Below, piece after piece: positions 19,166-27,777 of a stretch of 64,000 nt of DNA. The stretch's first letter is position 1. Each line of letters begins with the position of its first letter. Both the position numbers and the translations under genes were made by a program. The notes beneath the pieces were generated by a model. That model searched no databases and was not told the DNA's origin. It was given only the letters and a program-made list of their open reading frames with translations. The stretch lies in assembly GCA_004298155.1 (NCBI GenBank), contig SCRD01000019.1, positions 1 through 64,000 on the forward strand, written 5' to 3'. The DNA comes from Acidobacteriota bacterium (lineage in GTDB: Bacteria; Acidobacteriota; Terriglobia; UBA7540).

Positions 19166-20536
19166 TTACTGGCTAGCTGTCCTGGAGGCGGCCGGCGCTT
19201 TGAACGATGCCTGCTCGATGCCTTCCTTATGGCTGCGCAGAGTTGCCAGCTCCTGCAGCATTCGATCGCGCACCTTTGCAAACTCACGCCAGTCATCGCC
19301 GGAAACGGAGCGAGCGGGCGGAAGCTTGAGCGCCAGGAAATTCCGAAACTGGCCGCGCTGCTCGATCCTGAAATCGAGATGCGGACCTGTAGCGAGGCCC
19401 GAGCGGCCGCTCAGAGCGATGGTTTGTCCCTGCTGGACGCGCTCGCCGCCATGCACCAGAATCCGGGACAGGTGAAGATAGAAAGTTTCATACCCCATGG
19501 CGTGCCGTATCTTGACTTCACGGCCGCCGCCTCCGCCCCAGCCGGCAAAAATCACCGTTCCCTCGCCCACCGACTGTACTTTCGTTCCAACCGGCACGCC
19601 GTAGTCAATACCAAGGTGAGGACGGTAGCGCTTCAGGATGGGATGGAAACGGTGATAACTGAAGTGCGACGTGATGGGCGCCGCAAACCTCAAAGGGGAC
19701 CGCAGGAAGGCTTTCTTCACGGCCTTGCCGTCGGGCGCATAATAGGCTGGCTCACCGGCGGGACTACGGAACAGCACGGCCTGGTAGTTGTGCTTGCCGC
19801 TGTCATACTCCGCCGCCAGAATCTTTCCGTAGGCGGCAAACTGGCCATTCAGAAATTTCTTTTCAACGATAACTTCAAAGCGGTCGCCATCCTGCGTGTC
19901 GCTGTTAAAATCGAAATCCCACGCAAAAATGTCGGCAAAATTAAGAGCAAGCTGGTCCTGCTCGCCCTGGTCTTCGACCGCGTTAAACAGCGAGCTGTGA
20001 ACCTCTCCCGACAAATGGGCCACTCTTGTGGCGAAGGGTATTTCCGTCACGCTGGCGCCGAAGCCGGGTGACTGCCTCCGGATCCACAGCACATGCTCCG
20101 GATCAATTTCGTAGCTGATCTCCTTGAGGCCTTCCTGTTCGGTGGTGATCAGTGTAACCTGGTTTCCGGCGCGGACCTTTGACAGGTTGTAGACCGGGCG
20201 AACATCCTCAACCATTTCATGGATCGTGTTCGCCTCGAGCCCTTGCCCGGAAAGAAAATCACTGAAGGTCGTCTTCGGAGGAATTTCACGAATCAGGCGT
20301 ACCTCGCGCTTCAATGCGATGACCCTGGCCTCGCCAGCAGCAAGGACCTGCTCTTGCGCGAGAGTATTTTCGGCAACGCGGCGGTGGTGAATGATGACCG
20401 CCAGGGCTGCGATTTCGGCGATGATGACGACAGCCGCCAGGATGGTCAGCGGCTTGTGCAAGTTGGTGATCTGGATGAATTTCAAGTTGATCTTCGGTAT
20501 CCGGGTCCGCCAATTCATACTGCCCGAATTTACCAC
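19166..20536 (-). CDS. M23 family metallopeptidase (MepM/NlpD-like)
   Basis: A 456-residue membrane-anchored murein hydrolase candidate. One N-terminal helix (LTILAAVVIIAEIAALAVII) is followed by a LysM/OapA-like central region (TFSDFLSGQGLEANTIHEM) as in MepM, then a C-terminal LytM domain. The zinc motifs are present: HLGIDYG, FYLHLS, and PHLDFRI at the third site. The family cuts peptide cross-links in peptidoglycan or activates amidases. An alternative start six codons downstream (MNWRTRIP) is possible. Confidence 0.87.
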   Translation of the reverse strand: MVNSGSMNWRTRIPKINLKFIQITNLHKPLTILAAVVIIAEIAALAVIIHHRRVAENTLAQEQVLAAGEARVIALKREVRLIREIPPKTTFSDFLSGQGLEANTIHEMVEDVRPVYNLSKVRAGNQVTLITTEQEGLKEISYEIDPEHVLWIRRQSPGFGASVTEIPFATRVAHLSGEVHSSLFNAVEDQGEQDQLALNFADIFAWDFDFNSDTQDGDRFEVIVEKKFLNGQFAAYGKILAAEYDSGKHNYQAVLFRSPAGEPAYYAPDGKAVKKAFLRSPLRFAAPITSHFSYHRFHPILKRYRPHLGIDYGVPVGTKVQSVGEGTVIFAGWGGGGGREVKIRHAMGYETFYLHLSRILVHGGERVQQGQTIALSGRSGLATGPHLDFRIEQRGQFRNFLALKLPPARSVSGDDWREFAKVRDRMLQELATLRSHKEGIEQASFKAPAASRTASQ

Positions 20537-20706
20537 AAGTATTTATAATCTCAACCCTTTTTGTGATCCGGGGTGGCTTCCCAGGAAACGCGGTGACACG
20601 TTCGAGGCCGTGTGTTTTCGAGTTCCCGTGGCAGAATACCCTGTATTTTGTATAAAATACGCTGGTCGAAGGGACCATCATCCAGGGAGCAGACAGGAAA
20701 GCAGAT

Positions 20707-21363
20707 TTGCCCTCGGTTCCAGACCACCCAATGTATTCCATCCGGTTCGTTGATTTGACGGGTTTTGTGCTTGCCGGAGGGGCCAGCCGGCGTATGGGCC
20801 GCGCGAAGGCGTCTCTTCAGCTTGATGGGCGATCCATGCTGGAGCGGCAGATTCGGCTGCTTCGTTCGGTGGCGCGGCGGGCAGTTGTTGTGGGAGGGCC
20901 TCCAGGCTACCTGGACGAATACGACGCAGCTTGTGTTCCTGACGCTATCGCAGGCCGCGGCCCTTTGGGTGGAATCTACACCGCCCTGCTTGGAAGCCGG
21001 ACCGAATATAGCCTGGTTCTCGGATGCGATCTGCCTTTCGTGACCCGCAACCTGGTGACGTATCTGGCGCTCCGTGCCATGGCAGAGGGGAACGACGCCA
21101 CCGTGCCGTGTTCCCGTGACGGGCGCCTTCAGCCGCTTTGCGCCGTCTACCGTCGGAGGGCGCTTTACGCCGTTCGGACGAGGCTGGGGCTGCGCGAAAA
21201 CAAGCTCAGCGGTTTCTTCCCAATGGTCCACTGCGTCACAATCCCATGGCGGGAACTGGCTGAGGCCGGATTCCGTACGACGGTTTTCGACAACATGAAT
21301 ACTCCGGAAGACTATGAATACACCAGAAAGACGGTCGAGGCGCGAGGAGCGGTGTTTAACTAA
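20707..21363 (+). CDS. mobA: Molybdenum cofactor guanylyltransferase
   Basis: A 218-residue NTP-transferase fold protein. The signature LAGGASRRMGRAKASL binds GTP, and GRGPLGGIYTAL and LGCDLPFV (metal-binding Asp) follow, as in MobA. It links GMP to molybdopterin to make the bis-MGD cofactor. The TTG start has AGGAAAG upstream; an ATG eight codons later is an alternative. No other molybdenum gene is in the window, so the user enzyme lies elsewhere. Related nucleotidyltransferases such as MocA are a less likely reading. Confidence 0.85.
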   Translation: MPSVPDHPMYSIRFVDLTGFVLAGGASRRMGRAKASLQLDGRSMLERQIRLLRSVARRAVVVGGPPGYLDEYDAACVPDAIAGRGPLGGIYTALLGSRTEYSLVLGCDLPFVTRNLVTYLALRAMAEGNDATVPCSRDGRLQPLCAVYRRRALYAVRTRLGLRENKLSGFFPMVHCVTIPWRELAEAGFRTTVFDNMNTPEDYEYTRKTVEARGAVFN

Positions 21364-21438
21364 GGGATTGGACCCTGTTCCCGGCGATTTTGGGGCTAAA
21401 CTGAAACGAGTGCTGATGGTGAAGGGTCCTGAGGAATA

Positions 21439-22242
21439 ATGGCTGAATACGACTCGAACGAAGGTAAGGGGCAGCCCTACATCCAGTTTCTGAACGTGTA
21501 TAAGGCATTTGATGAACTATCTGTGCTGATTGACGTTAGTTTTGAGGTCGAGCGTGGAGAAATGGTTGTTGTGCTGGGGCGCAGCGGCGTGGGCAAGAGT
21601 GTCACGCTTAAGCATATTCTTGGGTTTCTTCAACCCGACGCCGGCCGGGTGCTGGTTGGCGGCAGGGAAGTCTCAGCTATGAAGGAGGAAGAGCTTTTTG
21701 AGGTACGCCGCCACGTAACCATGGTTTTTCAATCAGGAGCGCTTTTTGACTCTTTGACAGCGGGCGAGAATGTCGCTTACCCGATGCGGGAACGCATGGC
21801 CCGCGGCGAGCGCCTGGATGAAAACGACATCCAGAGCCGAGTGGACAAGCTGCTGTCACTAGTGGACCTGAATGAGGTCCGTGATTTGATGCCTTCAGAT
21901 TTGAGCACGGGCATGAAGCGCGCCGTTGCTATTGCGCGTTCGTTAGCGGCCGAGCCCGAAGCCATCCTGTATGACGAGCCGACTACGATGGTGGACCCGC
22001 TGATGGCCGAGACGATTGGAGACTTGATCCTGAAACTCAAGAGGCAGACCGGCCTGACTTCCGTTGTTGTGACCCACGACATGAAATTGGCCCGCAAGCT
22101 GGCAGACCGCGTCGTCTTCCTGGTGGATGGCCACGTGGCTTACTTTGGTCCGATGAGCAGGCTTGGCGAATCTCACGAGAATGTAATTCAGGATTTCATC
22201 CGACTTGACGAAGTATCTCTCCTGCCAGAGACCTCGCCATAG
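21439..22242 (+). CDS. ABC transporter ATP-binding protein, MlaF-like
   Basis: A 267-residue ATPase. Walker A is GRSGVGKSVT, the Q-loop VFQSGALFDSLT is the form usual in MlaF/Ttg2A-type proteins, and Walker B is AILYDEPTTMVDP with switch histidine in VVTHD. The signature is LSTGMKR where LSGGMxRR is usual, a departure in a key motif. The family drives phospholipid traffic between the two membranes with MlaE and MlaD. No permease or MCE gene is adjacent, so its partners must be elsewhere. Confidence 0.82.
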   Translation: MAEYDSNEGKGQPYIQFLNVYKAFDELSVLIDVSFEVERGEMVVVLGRSGVGKSVTLKHILGFLQPDAGRVLVGGREVSAMKEEELFEVRRHVTMVFQSGALFDSLTAGENVAYPMRERMARGERLDENDIQSRVDKLLSLVDLNEVRDLMPSDLSTGMKRAVAIARSLAAEPEAILYDEPTTMVDPLMAETIGDLILKLKRQTGLTSVVVTHDMKLARKLADRVVFLVDGHVAYFGPMSRLGESHENVIQDFIRLDEVSLLPETSP

Positions 22243-22453
22243 GCCGCCTGTTTCCAATCCTTCAAACGATAGCAACAACTTCATTGTTTGATCCGCAAGG
22301 CGCAATCTCGCCTGGCTCGATTGGGGAAAGATCCTGAGCGCAAAGGGCCATTCATCCATTCCAAAGCAGATCATTCCACGGGGGTAAGGTTATTGAAAAA
22401 CAGAGATGAGACAGGTATCGCTTATCCGTTTGGTCAGCTGCCCTGGTAGACCT

Positions 22454-23278
22454 TTAATTCTCCACTGCAGGAATACTGGCCGAGGCGGGCATCGGCTTTG
22501 CCGTGACGCTTCGGTCGACAACAAAGGTCAGGTGCGTTCCCTGCAGAAGGACCAGCGGTTTTTCATGTTTGAGGACGTTATAGATGAGAGCTGCACCGGC
22601 GCCAATCGCAGCGCCATACCCGACGTCGGCCCCGAAACTGGGTCCGCCGCAATTGCCGTAATAATTGCATTCAATTTCATGCCCCATCCCGACGGTGGCC
22701 CCCGCGCCGGCTCCCATGGCCCCGGCGATGGCCGCGCCTTTCAGCGCGTCCTTGCCGCTCTTGCCGCATCCCTTAAGGGTCCCCTCAGAATCACTTGCCG
22801 TTTTGGCGCAGGGGCTGCCCTGTGCTTCTTCGAGCGATCCATTCAGGAGAAACTCGTCACCATTCTCGGTGGTAATATCATCCAGGACGATGCGCATCTG
22901 GCCGACGCCCTTGACGCGCTTCGAGTTCTTGACCATCACGATGTGGCCATCGACCAGGCTGCCCACCGGAACAATTTCCTTGCCGTTCGCGATCACAGGC
23001 TGTTCGACGTAACCAGTAAACTTATCGCCAGTTTTATTGGTTTTTGAGGTTAACGTAGTTTGCAGCCTGACGTGCAGCGAACTGCCAGCCGGCAAGAGAG
23101 CAACGGAGGGCTTGTCCTTTGATGTGGTGGCACTGGGGGCTGGGGCCGTAGTGTCAGGCGCAGCCACACCAGGAGCCCTGCGGAGAACGGGAGGATTATC
23201 CTGCGCGGCTAGGGCCAGACACGGCAAAGCCGCAGCCAAAAGGAGATTTGCGGCCAATGTTTTCTTTAGTCGGGTCAT
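22454..23278 (-). CDS. Secreted glycine-zipper protein of unknown function
   Basis: A 274-residue protein. A signal peptide (LLLAAALPCLALAA) is followed by a Pro/Ala/Thr-rich spacer, a TrbI/VirB10-like beta region (LPAGSSLHVRLQTTLTSKT...GDKFTGYV), and a glycine-zipper segment (GAAIAGAMGAGAGATVG) near a Cys-containing stretch. The beta region resembles domains seen in envelope-spanning proteins, but this gene is not in a secretion cluster. It probably sits in the periplasm or outer membrane, perhaps as a stress or lipoprotein-like factor. Function is not known. Confidence 0.65.
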   Translation of the reverse strand: MTRLKKTLAANLLLAAALPCLALAAQDNPPVLRRAPGVAAPDTTAPAPSATTSKDKPSVALLPAGSSLHVRLQTTLTSKTNKTGDKFTGYVEQPVIANGKEIVPVGSLVDGHIVMVKNSKRVKGVGQMRIVLDDITTENGDEFLLNGSLEEAQGSPCAKTASDSEGTLKGCGKSGKDALKGAAIAGAMGAGAGATVGMGHEIECNYYGNCGGPSFGADVGYGAAIGAGAALIYNVLKHEKPLVLLQGTHLTFVVDRSVTAKPMPASASIPAVEN

Positions 23279-23581
23279 AAAGATCCCTCCACCGGCCCAG
23301 TCTGGAGCCGCGAGTGGCCTCCTCGCGAACTCTGACCACCTCTATACCCCAATATGCTCTCAAAGCAGCTTCTTTGCAAGAATGCCTTCAGCACATTTGA
23401 TTCATCTCAAAGGCCTCAGGTTGCACTTTTGATTTGTTAAATCAGCGATCCATCAGGCTGGCCAATCAGGCTGTTTCTGCCGCGATCCTGGTTCGGAAAG
23501 CTATCCGGAATAGGGTCCAGAAGTTAGAGTCTTCTGGCCTTCCTACTGTTTTGCCCGCCGCCTTCGCACTGGTGTTGTCTG
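23279..23581. other. Intergenic, no gene recognised
   Basis: About 300 bases between the start of the glycine-zipper gene and the stop of ftsY. No coding region, hairpin with T tract or repeat was recognised. Confidence 0.4.
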
Positions 23582-24550
23582 CTACGCGCCGAACAGGGAT
23601 GCAACAAAGTCGCGAGGATTGAAAGGAATCAGATCGTCAATCCTCTCCCCGACGCCCACAAACTGGATGGGTAACGCCAGCTCGCGGGCAATGGCAATAA
23701 CAACCCCGCCTTTGGCCGTTCCGTCGAGTTTTGTCAGGATGATGCCTGTTGCTCCCGCATGTTCAGTGAACTGGCGGGCCTGGGAAAGGCCGTTCTGCCC
23801 CGTGGTGGCGTCAATCACCAGCAGGACCTGGTGGGGAGCGCCGGGCACTTCTCGCGAGGCGATGCGGCACATTTTGCTGAGCTCTGCCATCAGATTGTGC
23901 TTGGTGTGCAGGCGTCCGGCGGTGTCCACTATGACGGGATCAAAGTCCCCTGACCGCGCTGCCTTCAGGCCGTCAAAGACCACGGCGGAAGGGTCGGCCC
24001 CGGCTTTCTGCTTGACGATTTGCATTTCCAGGCGAGTAGCCCAGATGTCAAGCTGTTCGATTGCGGCTGCACGAAAGGTGTCCGCGGCTACCAGTAGGGG
24101 CTTGCGGCCCTGGTCCTTGTAGTAGCGCGCCAGCTTGGCGATGCTGGTGGTCTTGCCGACCCCGTTCACGCCCACCACGAGCATGACTTCCGGCTGGCCT
24201 TTGGCCGGTTTTCCTGGCACTACGCGGCTGCCGGCGTTCTCTGGAAGCTCGAGAATCCTGAGGATCTCCTGTTCCACCGCGCCACGGATTTCGCTCGCAT
24301 TTTTCAGACTTCCACGGCGTGTCTGTTCTCGCAGGCCGGTCAGAATATCGCTGGAGGTTTCTACTCCCAGGTCGGCCATGATCAATGTAGCCTCCAGGTC
24401 ATCCAGAAGAGCGGGATCGATGGTTTCCCTGCCTTCCGTCACCTGGTCAAGCCGCGCGACCAACTGGCCCTTTGTTGAAGCTACAGCCTGTTTTAATCGC
24501 TTGAAGAGGTTGCTCTTTTGTTCCTGTGGGCCGAATAGTGTTTGCACCAT
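23582..24550 (-). CDS. ftsY: Signal recognition particle receptor FtsY
   Basis: A 322-residue SRP GTPase. The helical N domain (LFKRLKQAVASTKGQLVARL) is followed by the G domain: P-loop GVNGVGKTT, the insertion-box DTFRAAAIEQL, DTAGR, TKLDGTAKGG, and the C-terminal VGVGERIDDLIPF. It receives SRP-bound ribosomes at the inner membrane. It lacks the long acidic A domain of E. coli FtsY, as is common outside enterics. An HD-GYP gene lies just upstream on the same strand. Confidence 0.97.
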   Translation of the reverse strand: MVQTLFGPQEQKSNLFKRLKQAVASTKGQLVARLDQVTEGRETIDPALLDDLEATLIMADLGVETSSDILTGLREQTRRGSLKNASEIRGAVEQEILRILELPENAGSRVVPGKPAKGQPEVMLVVGVNGVGKTTSIAKLARYYKDQGRKPLLVAADTFRAAAIEQLDIWATRLEMQIVKQKAGADPSAVVFDGLKAARSGDFDPVIVDTAGRLHTKHNLMAELSKMCRIASREVPGAPHQVLLVIDATTGQNGLSQARQFTEHAGATGIILTKLDGTAKGGVVIAIARELALPIQFVGVGERIDDLIPFNPRDFVASLFGA

Positions 24551-24582
24551 GGGCCTTTATTGTAGCGCAAACGAGGGCAGGG

Positions 24583-26370
24583 TCAGGAGTTGATCTCAAC
24601 AACGGGAACCTGGGAGCGGCGCGCCTTTTCAAATTTCTGCAGATATCCCTTGGCGTAAGCCAAATGCAGCGCGTCCACGACGATAGGATCGTAGCGGATC
24701 CCGGCATGCTTTTTCAGGATGTCCAGCGCGGAAGGGAAATCGCTGCCTGACTGGTAGGGCCGGTCCGTGGTGATGGCGTCGAAGGTGTCCGCAACGGCGA
24801 TGATCCTGACCAGCAGCGGAATCTCATCGCCCCTGATGCCGTCCGGGTAGCCGGAGCCGTCGAGCGATTCGTGGTGCCAGCGGATTCCCGGCAGCGTATC
24901 GGCAAGCTGTTGCACCTGGCGGACAATTTCAAATCCTATAATCGTGTGGCGTTTCATGAGTTCGAATTCTTCATCGCTCAGCACTCCGGGCTTTCGCAGC
25001 ACCTCATCGTCCACGCCGATTTTCCCTACGTCATGCAGCGTGGCGGAATCGCGTACCAGTTCAACTTCCTGTTCATCCAGGCCGATTTCTTTCGCCAGAA
25101 TCACGGAGTACTGGGATACGCGGCTCGAGTGGCCTTTGGTGTAAGGGTCCTTGGCATCAACCGCGGCGGCAATCATCTCGATGGAGTCGATGAACAGTTG
25201 CCGGTTTTCGTCTGAGGCACGCTTCAGATTGCTGATGTATTGCTGGATGTCTTCGGCCATGATGTTGAAGCCCTGGGCCAGTTCGCCAATTTCTGTGCGG
25301 TTGCGAACGTCGGCGCGAACGCTGAAGTCTCTCGCCGCAATGGCGCGGGCAATGTGGGCCAGATGGGCAATGGGGCGCGTGACCGACTTGGACGCGAACA
25401 CGGCAACAATCAGGCTGATGATGATAACCAGCAGCCCCAGCCGGATGGTGGCGTCGCGCATCTCGACGACGGTCATAAAGGCATCACTCTTTTTCTTTTG
25501 CAGGATCACTCCCCACCGTCCGCTGAGCGTCGCTGAATAGGTCCCGAGCATGGGGACAGTTCTGCCGTTGCGGACCAGGTTGTATTCTGAAGTTTCTGTG
25601 AGATGGGCACGGCCGCGCCACGCCAGGAATTTCTGCACGATGGGATCGCTCACCATGTCCATGCCGGCAACGTTCTGGTCAGGATTGTTGGAAGCCACGG
25701 TGCGGCCGGAGTTATCCACGATGTAGGCCTCGAGCCCCAGCCTTCTCGACTCTTCGAGCTCGTCGGCCAGCGGCCGGAGTGTTACGACGGCTGCGATCAT
25801 GCCTAGAAAATCGGTCTGATGCTGAATGGGTTCGGCAATCACCATCACAAGTTCGCTGCCGTGCGGCCCCACCGTGGTCAGGGGGTTGCTCTCATACCGC
25901 TGCCCCTGGCGGGCCGCCAGAAAGGCCGCCTCCAGCGTTTTGCGCACAAAAGTATCGGAGCCGGCGTTGAATCCGCTGGCCTGGGTGGCCTGGGCGCCAC
26001 GCCCCCGGGCCTCAGCGTTCAGGACACTCACGTAAATGACGCTCGGCTGATCTGCCAGCGAATCTTCCAGGACACGCTCCATGCGCGGATTATTTTCGTA
26101 TGTTGAGTTTCGCACCTGAACTGCCAGCGGAGTGACCGCGTCAAAGAGCTCTTTTACCTGCTGCCGCACGTTTTCCATGTAGAGCTGAATCTGTTGAGCG
26201 AGCGATTTGGAAAGCGTCGTCTGAAGCACTTTTTCCTGGGTCTCCAGCCGCCCCTTATTTATTCTGACCATTTGTGAACCGAAGAACCACAGAGGCAGGA
26301 CGCTGACGCTGACCAGAATCAGCAGCAGGATGTACTGGATTTTTATCCGCCTGGGCAGCATCTGTTTCAT
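24583..26370 (-). CDS. Membrane HD-GYP domain phosphodiesterase with dCache and HAMP
   Basis: About 595 residues. An N-terminal helix (IQYILLLILVSVSVLPLWFF) leads into a large periplasmic sensor of Cache type (SDFxxG-like LGLEAYIVDNSGRTVASN), then a second helix, HAMP (ASKSVTRPIAHLAHIARAI), a short coiled coil and a C-terminal HD-GYP domain. Metal ligands are visible: HSSRVSQY, LHDVGKIG, KRHTIIG, HHE and ADTFDAITTDRPY. The signature reads HHESLDGSGYPDG, a variant of HHExxDGxGYP. It is predicted to degrade cyclic di-GMP in response to an external ligand. The start is uncertain; a GTG at 26451 is also open. Confidence 0.87.
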   Translation of the reverse strand: MKQMLPRRIKIQYILLLILVSVSVLPLWFFGSQMVRINKGRLETQEKVLQTTLSKSLAQQIQLYMENVRQQVKELFDAVTPLAVQVRNSTYENNPRMERVLEDSLADQPSVIYVSVLNAEARGRGAQATQASGFNAGSDTFVRKTLEAAFLAARQGQRYESNPLTTVGPHGSELVMVIAEPIQHQTDFLGMIAAVVTLRPLADELEESRRLGLEAYIVDNSGRTVASNNPDQNVAGMDMVSDPIVQKFLAWRGRAHLTETSEYNLVRNGRTVPMLGTYSATLSGRWGVILQKKKSDAFMTVVEMRDATIRLGLLVIIISLIVAVFASKSVTRPIAHLAHIARAIAARDFSVRADVRNRTEIGELAQGFNIMAEDIQQYISNLKRASDENRQLFIDSIEMIAAAVDAKDPYTKGHSSRVSQYSVILAKEIGLDEQEVELVRDSATLHDVGKIGVDDEVLRKPGVLSDEEFELMKRHTIIGFEIVRQVQQLADTLPGIRWHHESLDGSGYPDGIRGDEIPLLVRIIAVADTFDAITTDRPYQSGSDFPSALDILKKHAGIRYDPIVVDALHLAYAKGYLQKFEKARRSQVPVVEINS

Positions 26371-26451
26371 CTGTTCTATGCTCACTCTTCCTTTGTAAAC
26401 CTCGGCTTCAGACCGATAAAACTTGAGCGCACAACGGCCGGGCCAGTCCAC

Positions 26452-26620
26452 TTGCCTGACGTGATCTTCTGCGGTTGAGGACCGATTTGCTGGCCGGCGT
26501 GTCGATTCCTACTACGTCTACAGTGAAGATGGACGAATGTCAGGTATTGATTACAATGCACTAAGCAGGCAGAGGATGGTCAGGAGAAGGCCCTATGTTA
26601 ACAATCAGGGTAACACCCTA
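26452..26620. other. Intergenic, no gene recognised
   Basis: Divergent region between the HD-GYP gene and the Cys-rich secreted protein. Apart from the promoter and leader that follow, nothing was recognised. Confidence 0.35.
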
Positions 26621-26649
26621 TTGACATCTTCTGCGCATTGCTTTAGATT
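26621..26649 (+). promoter_or_regulatory. Sigma-70 type promoter
   Basis: Perfect -35 TTGACA (26621-26626), 17 bases, then -10 TAGATT (26644-26649). It would give a leader of about 175 bases before the secreted-protein ATG at 26832. No known riboswitch fold was recognised in that leader. Confidence 0.65.
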
Positions 26650-26831
26650 CGCCCCCTACTGCTGGTGGGGGACCGGCCTCAAGTCAAAACCTGAAGGTGC
26701 AAAAACTTCGCATTCCTGCGGGCAGGGTCGCTGGTATCCAATGCGGGTGGCAGCTCTTCAGTAAGTCAATGACTACCTTTCTGTAAGCGACAAGTCGACG
26801 CGAAAGTTCAAAACCCAAGGAGGAAGCTCTC

Positions 26832-27641
26832 ATGCAAAGGATTGCAATCGGCCTCTCTCTCGCGGTATTTTCGCTCTTTCTGCTGGCAAGCATGGCAGCA
26901 GCTCAAAGTAGCGGTAACTTCAGCGCCTCAGTGGATCACAGCGTTTGTATGCTCAATTCCTCGACCGGCGCGCTCACCCCAGGGTGTACGCCTACGGCAA
27001 ATGGCACCAACTGTGCTTCACTCTCCGACCCGATCAAAGTCCCCGGCGGCAACGGAGTTGTGCTTCTGGTAACGCCTTCGATGGTTACCGGTCTGTTCAC
27101 TGACACTAAAATCAATTCACAGTTCCAGAGCTCGTCGGCCGACGTGGGCATTCAGGTTTGCGTAGACGTCAAAGACGGCAATGGCAATACGGTTTCAAAC
27201 GCCGTATTTGGCGGCGACAGCAATGGATGTGTGGTCTACGATCAGCGCTTCCAGCAGATCAGCAGCGGCCTCTTCAATCAGATAAGCTCGTGCGTGCCGA
27301 CGGTCACGGCCACGGCTTGCACGACGGATGCTGATTGCAGCGCTCTCAACACCGGTGGCAACACCGCCTTCTGCAACAACCCCACGGGAGGCGCGGGCGC
27401 TGGACTCTGTGAAACCTTCCCTTCGACCTGCAACTTCGAGCTGATCCTGAGCACTCTTTCAGCGCATGCTTACAACTTTATCGTCGTCCCGCCCGCACAG
27501 GGGACGTATTCCATTTCGGCAAACTGGTCGCTTATCGGCGTCAACACGTCCGGTAGCGCCAATGTGGCCGCCTGCACCGGCCCTGGCACCCTCACAGCTT
27601 TACAAGCCAAGGTGTTCAACAATAGCGGCTCTCTGCCTTAA
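26832..27641 (+). CDS. Secreted Cys-rich protein of unknown function
   Basis: A 269-residue protein with a clear signal peptide (LSLAVFSLFLLASMAAAQ) and a strong ribosome site (AAGGAGG). The mature chain is rich in Ser, Thr, Asn and Gly with about ten cysteines, including the cluster TACTTDADCSALNTGG and CNNPTGGAGAGLC. That stretch resembles the disulfide-rich Dickkopf-like segments found in some surface proteins. The rest looks like a beta-sandwich. Family not recognised. It has its own promoter and terminator, so it is expressed alone, possibly at high level. Confidence 0.75.
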   Translation: MQRIAIGLSLAVFSLFLLASMAAAQSSGNFSASVDHSVCMLNSSTGALTPGCTPTANGTNCASLSDPIKVPGGNGVVLLVTPSMVTGLFTDTKINSQFQSSSADVGIQVCVDVKDGNGNTVSNAVFGGDSNGCVVYDQRFQQISSGLFNQISSCVPTVTATACTTDADCSALNTGGNTAFCNNPTGGAGAGLCETFPSTCNFELILSTLSAHAYNFIVVPPAQGTYSISANWSLIGVNTSGSANVAACTGPGTLTALQAKVFNNSGSLP

Positions 27642-27673
27642 TAACCTACAGGCAGCAACAACACCGCTTGCTT

Positions 27674-27718
27674 GGGCCAGCCCCTGCGCTGCCCCGCCGG
27701 GGGCTGGGCCTTCTTTTT
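27674..27718 (+). terminator. Rho-independent terminator
   Basis: A GC-rich stem with one mismatch, pairing GGGCCAGCCCC (27674-27684) with GGGGCTGGGCC (27700-27710), is followed by TTCTTTTT. It lies about 30 bases after the Cys-rich secreted gene. Confidence 0.85.
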
Positions 27719-27777
27719 GATCACAATGTCCGGGTTCTGACTGGCACGAGCCACCCCAAGGGAGATAAACAGGAACA

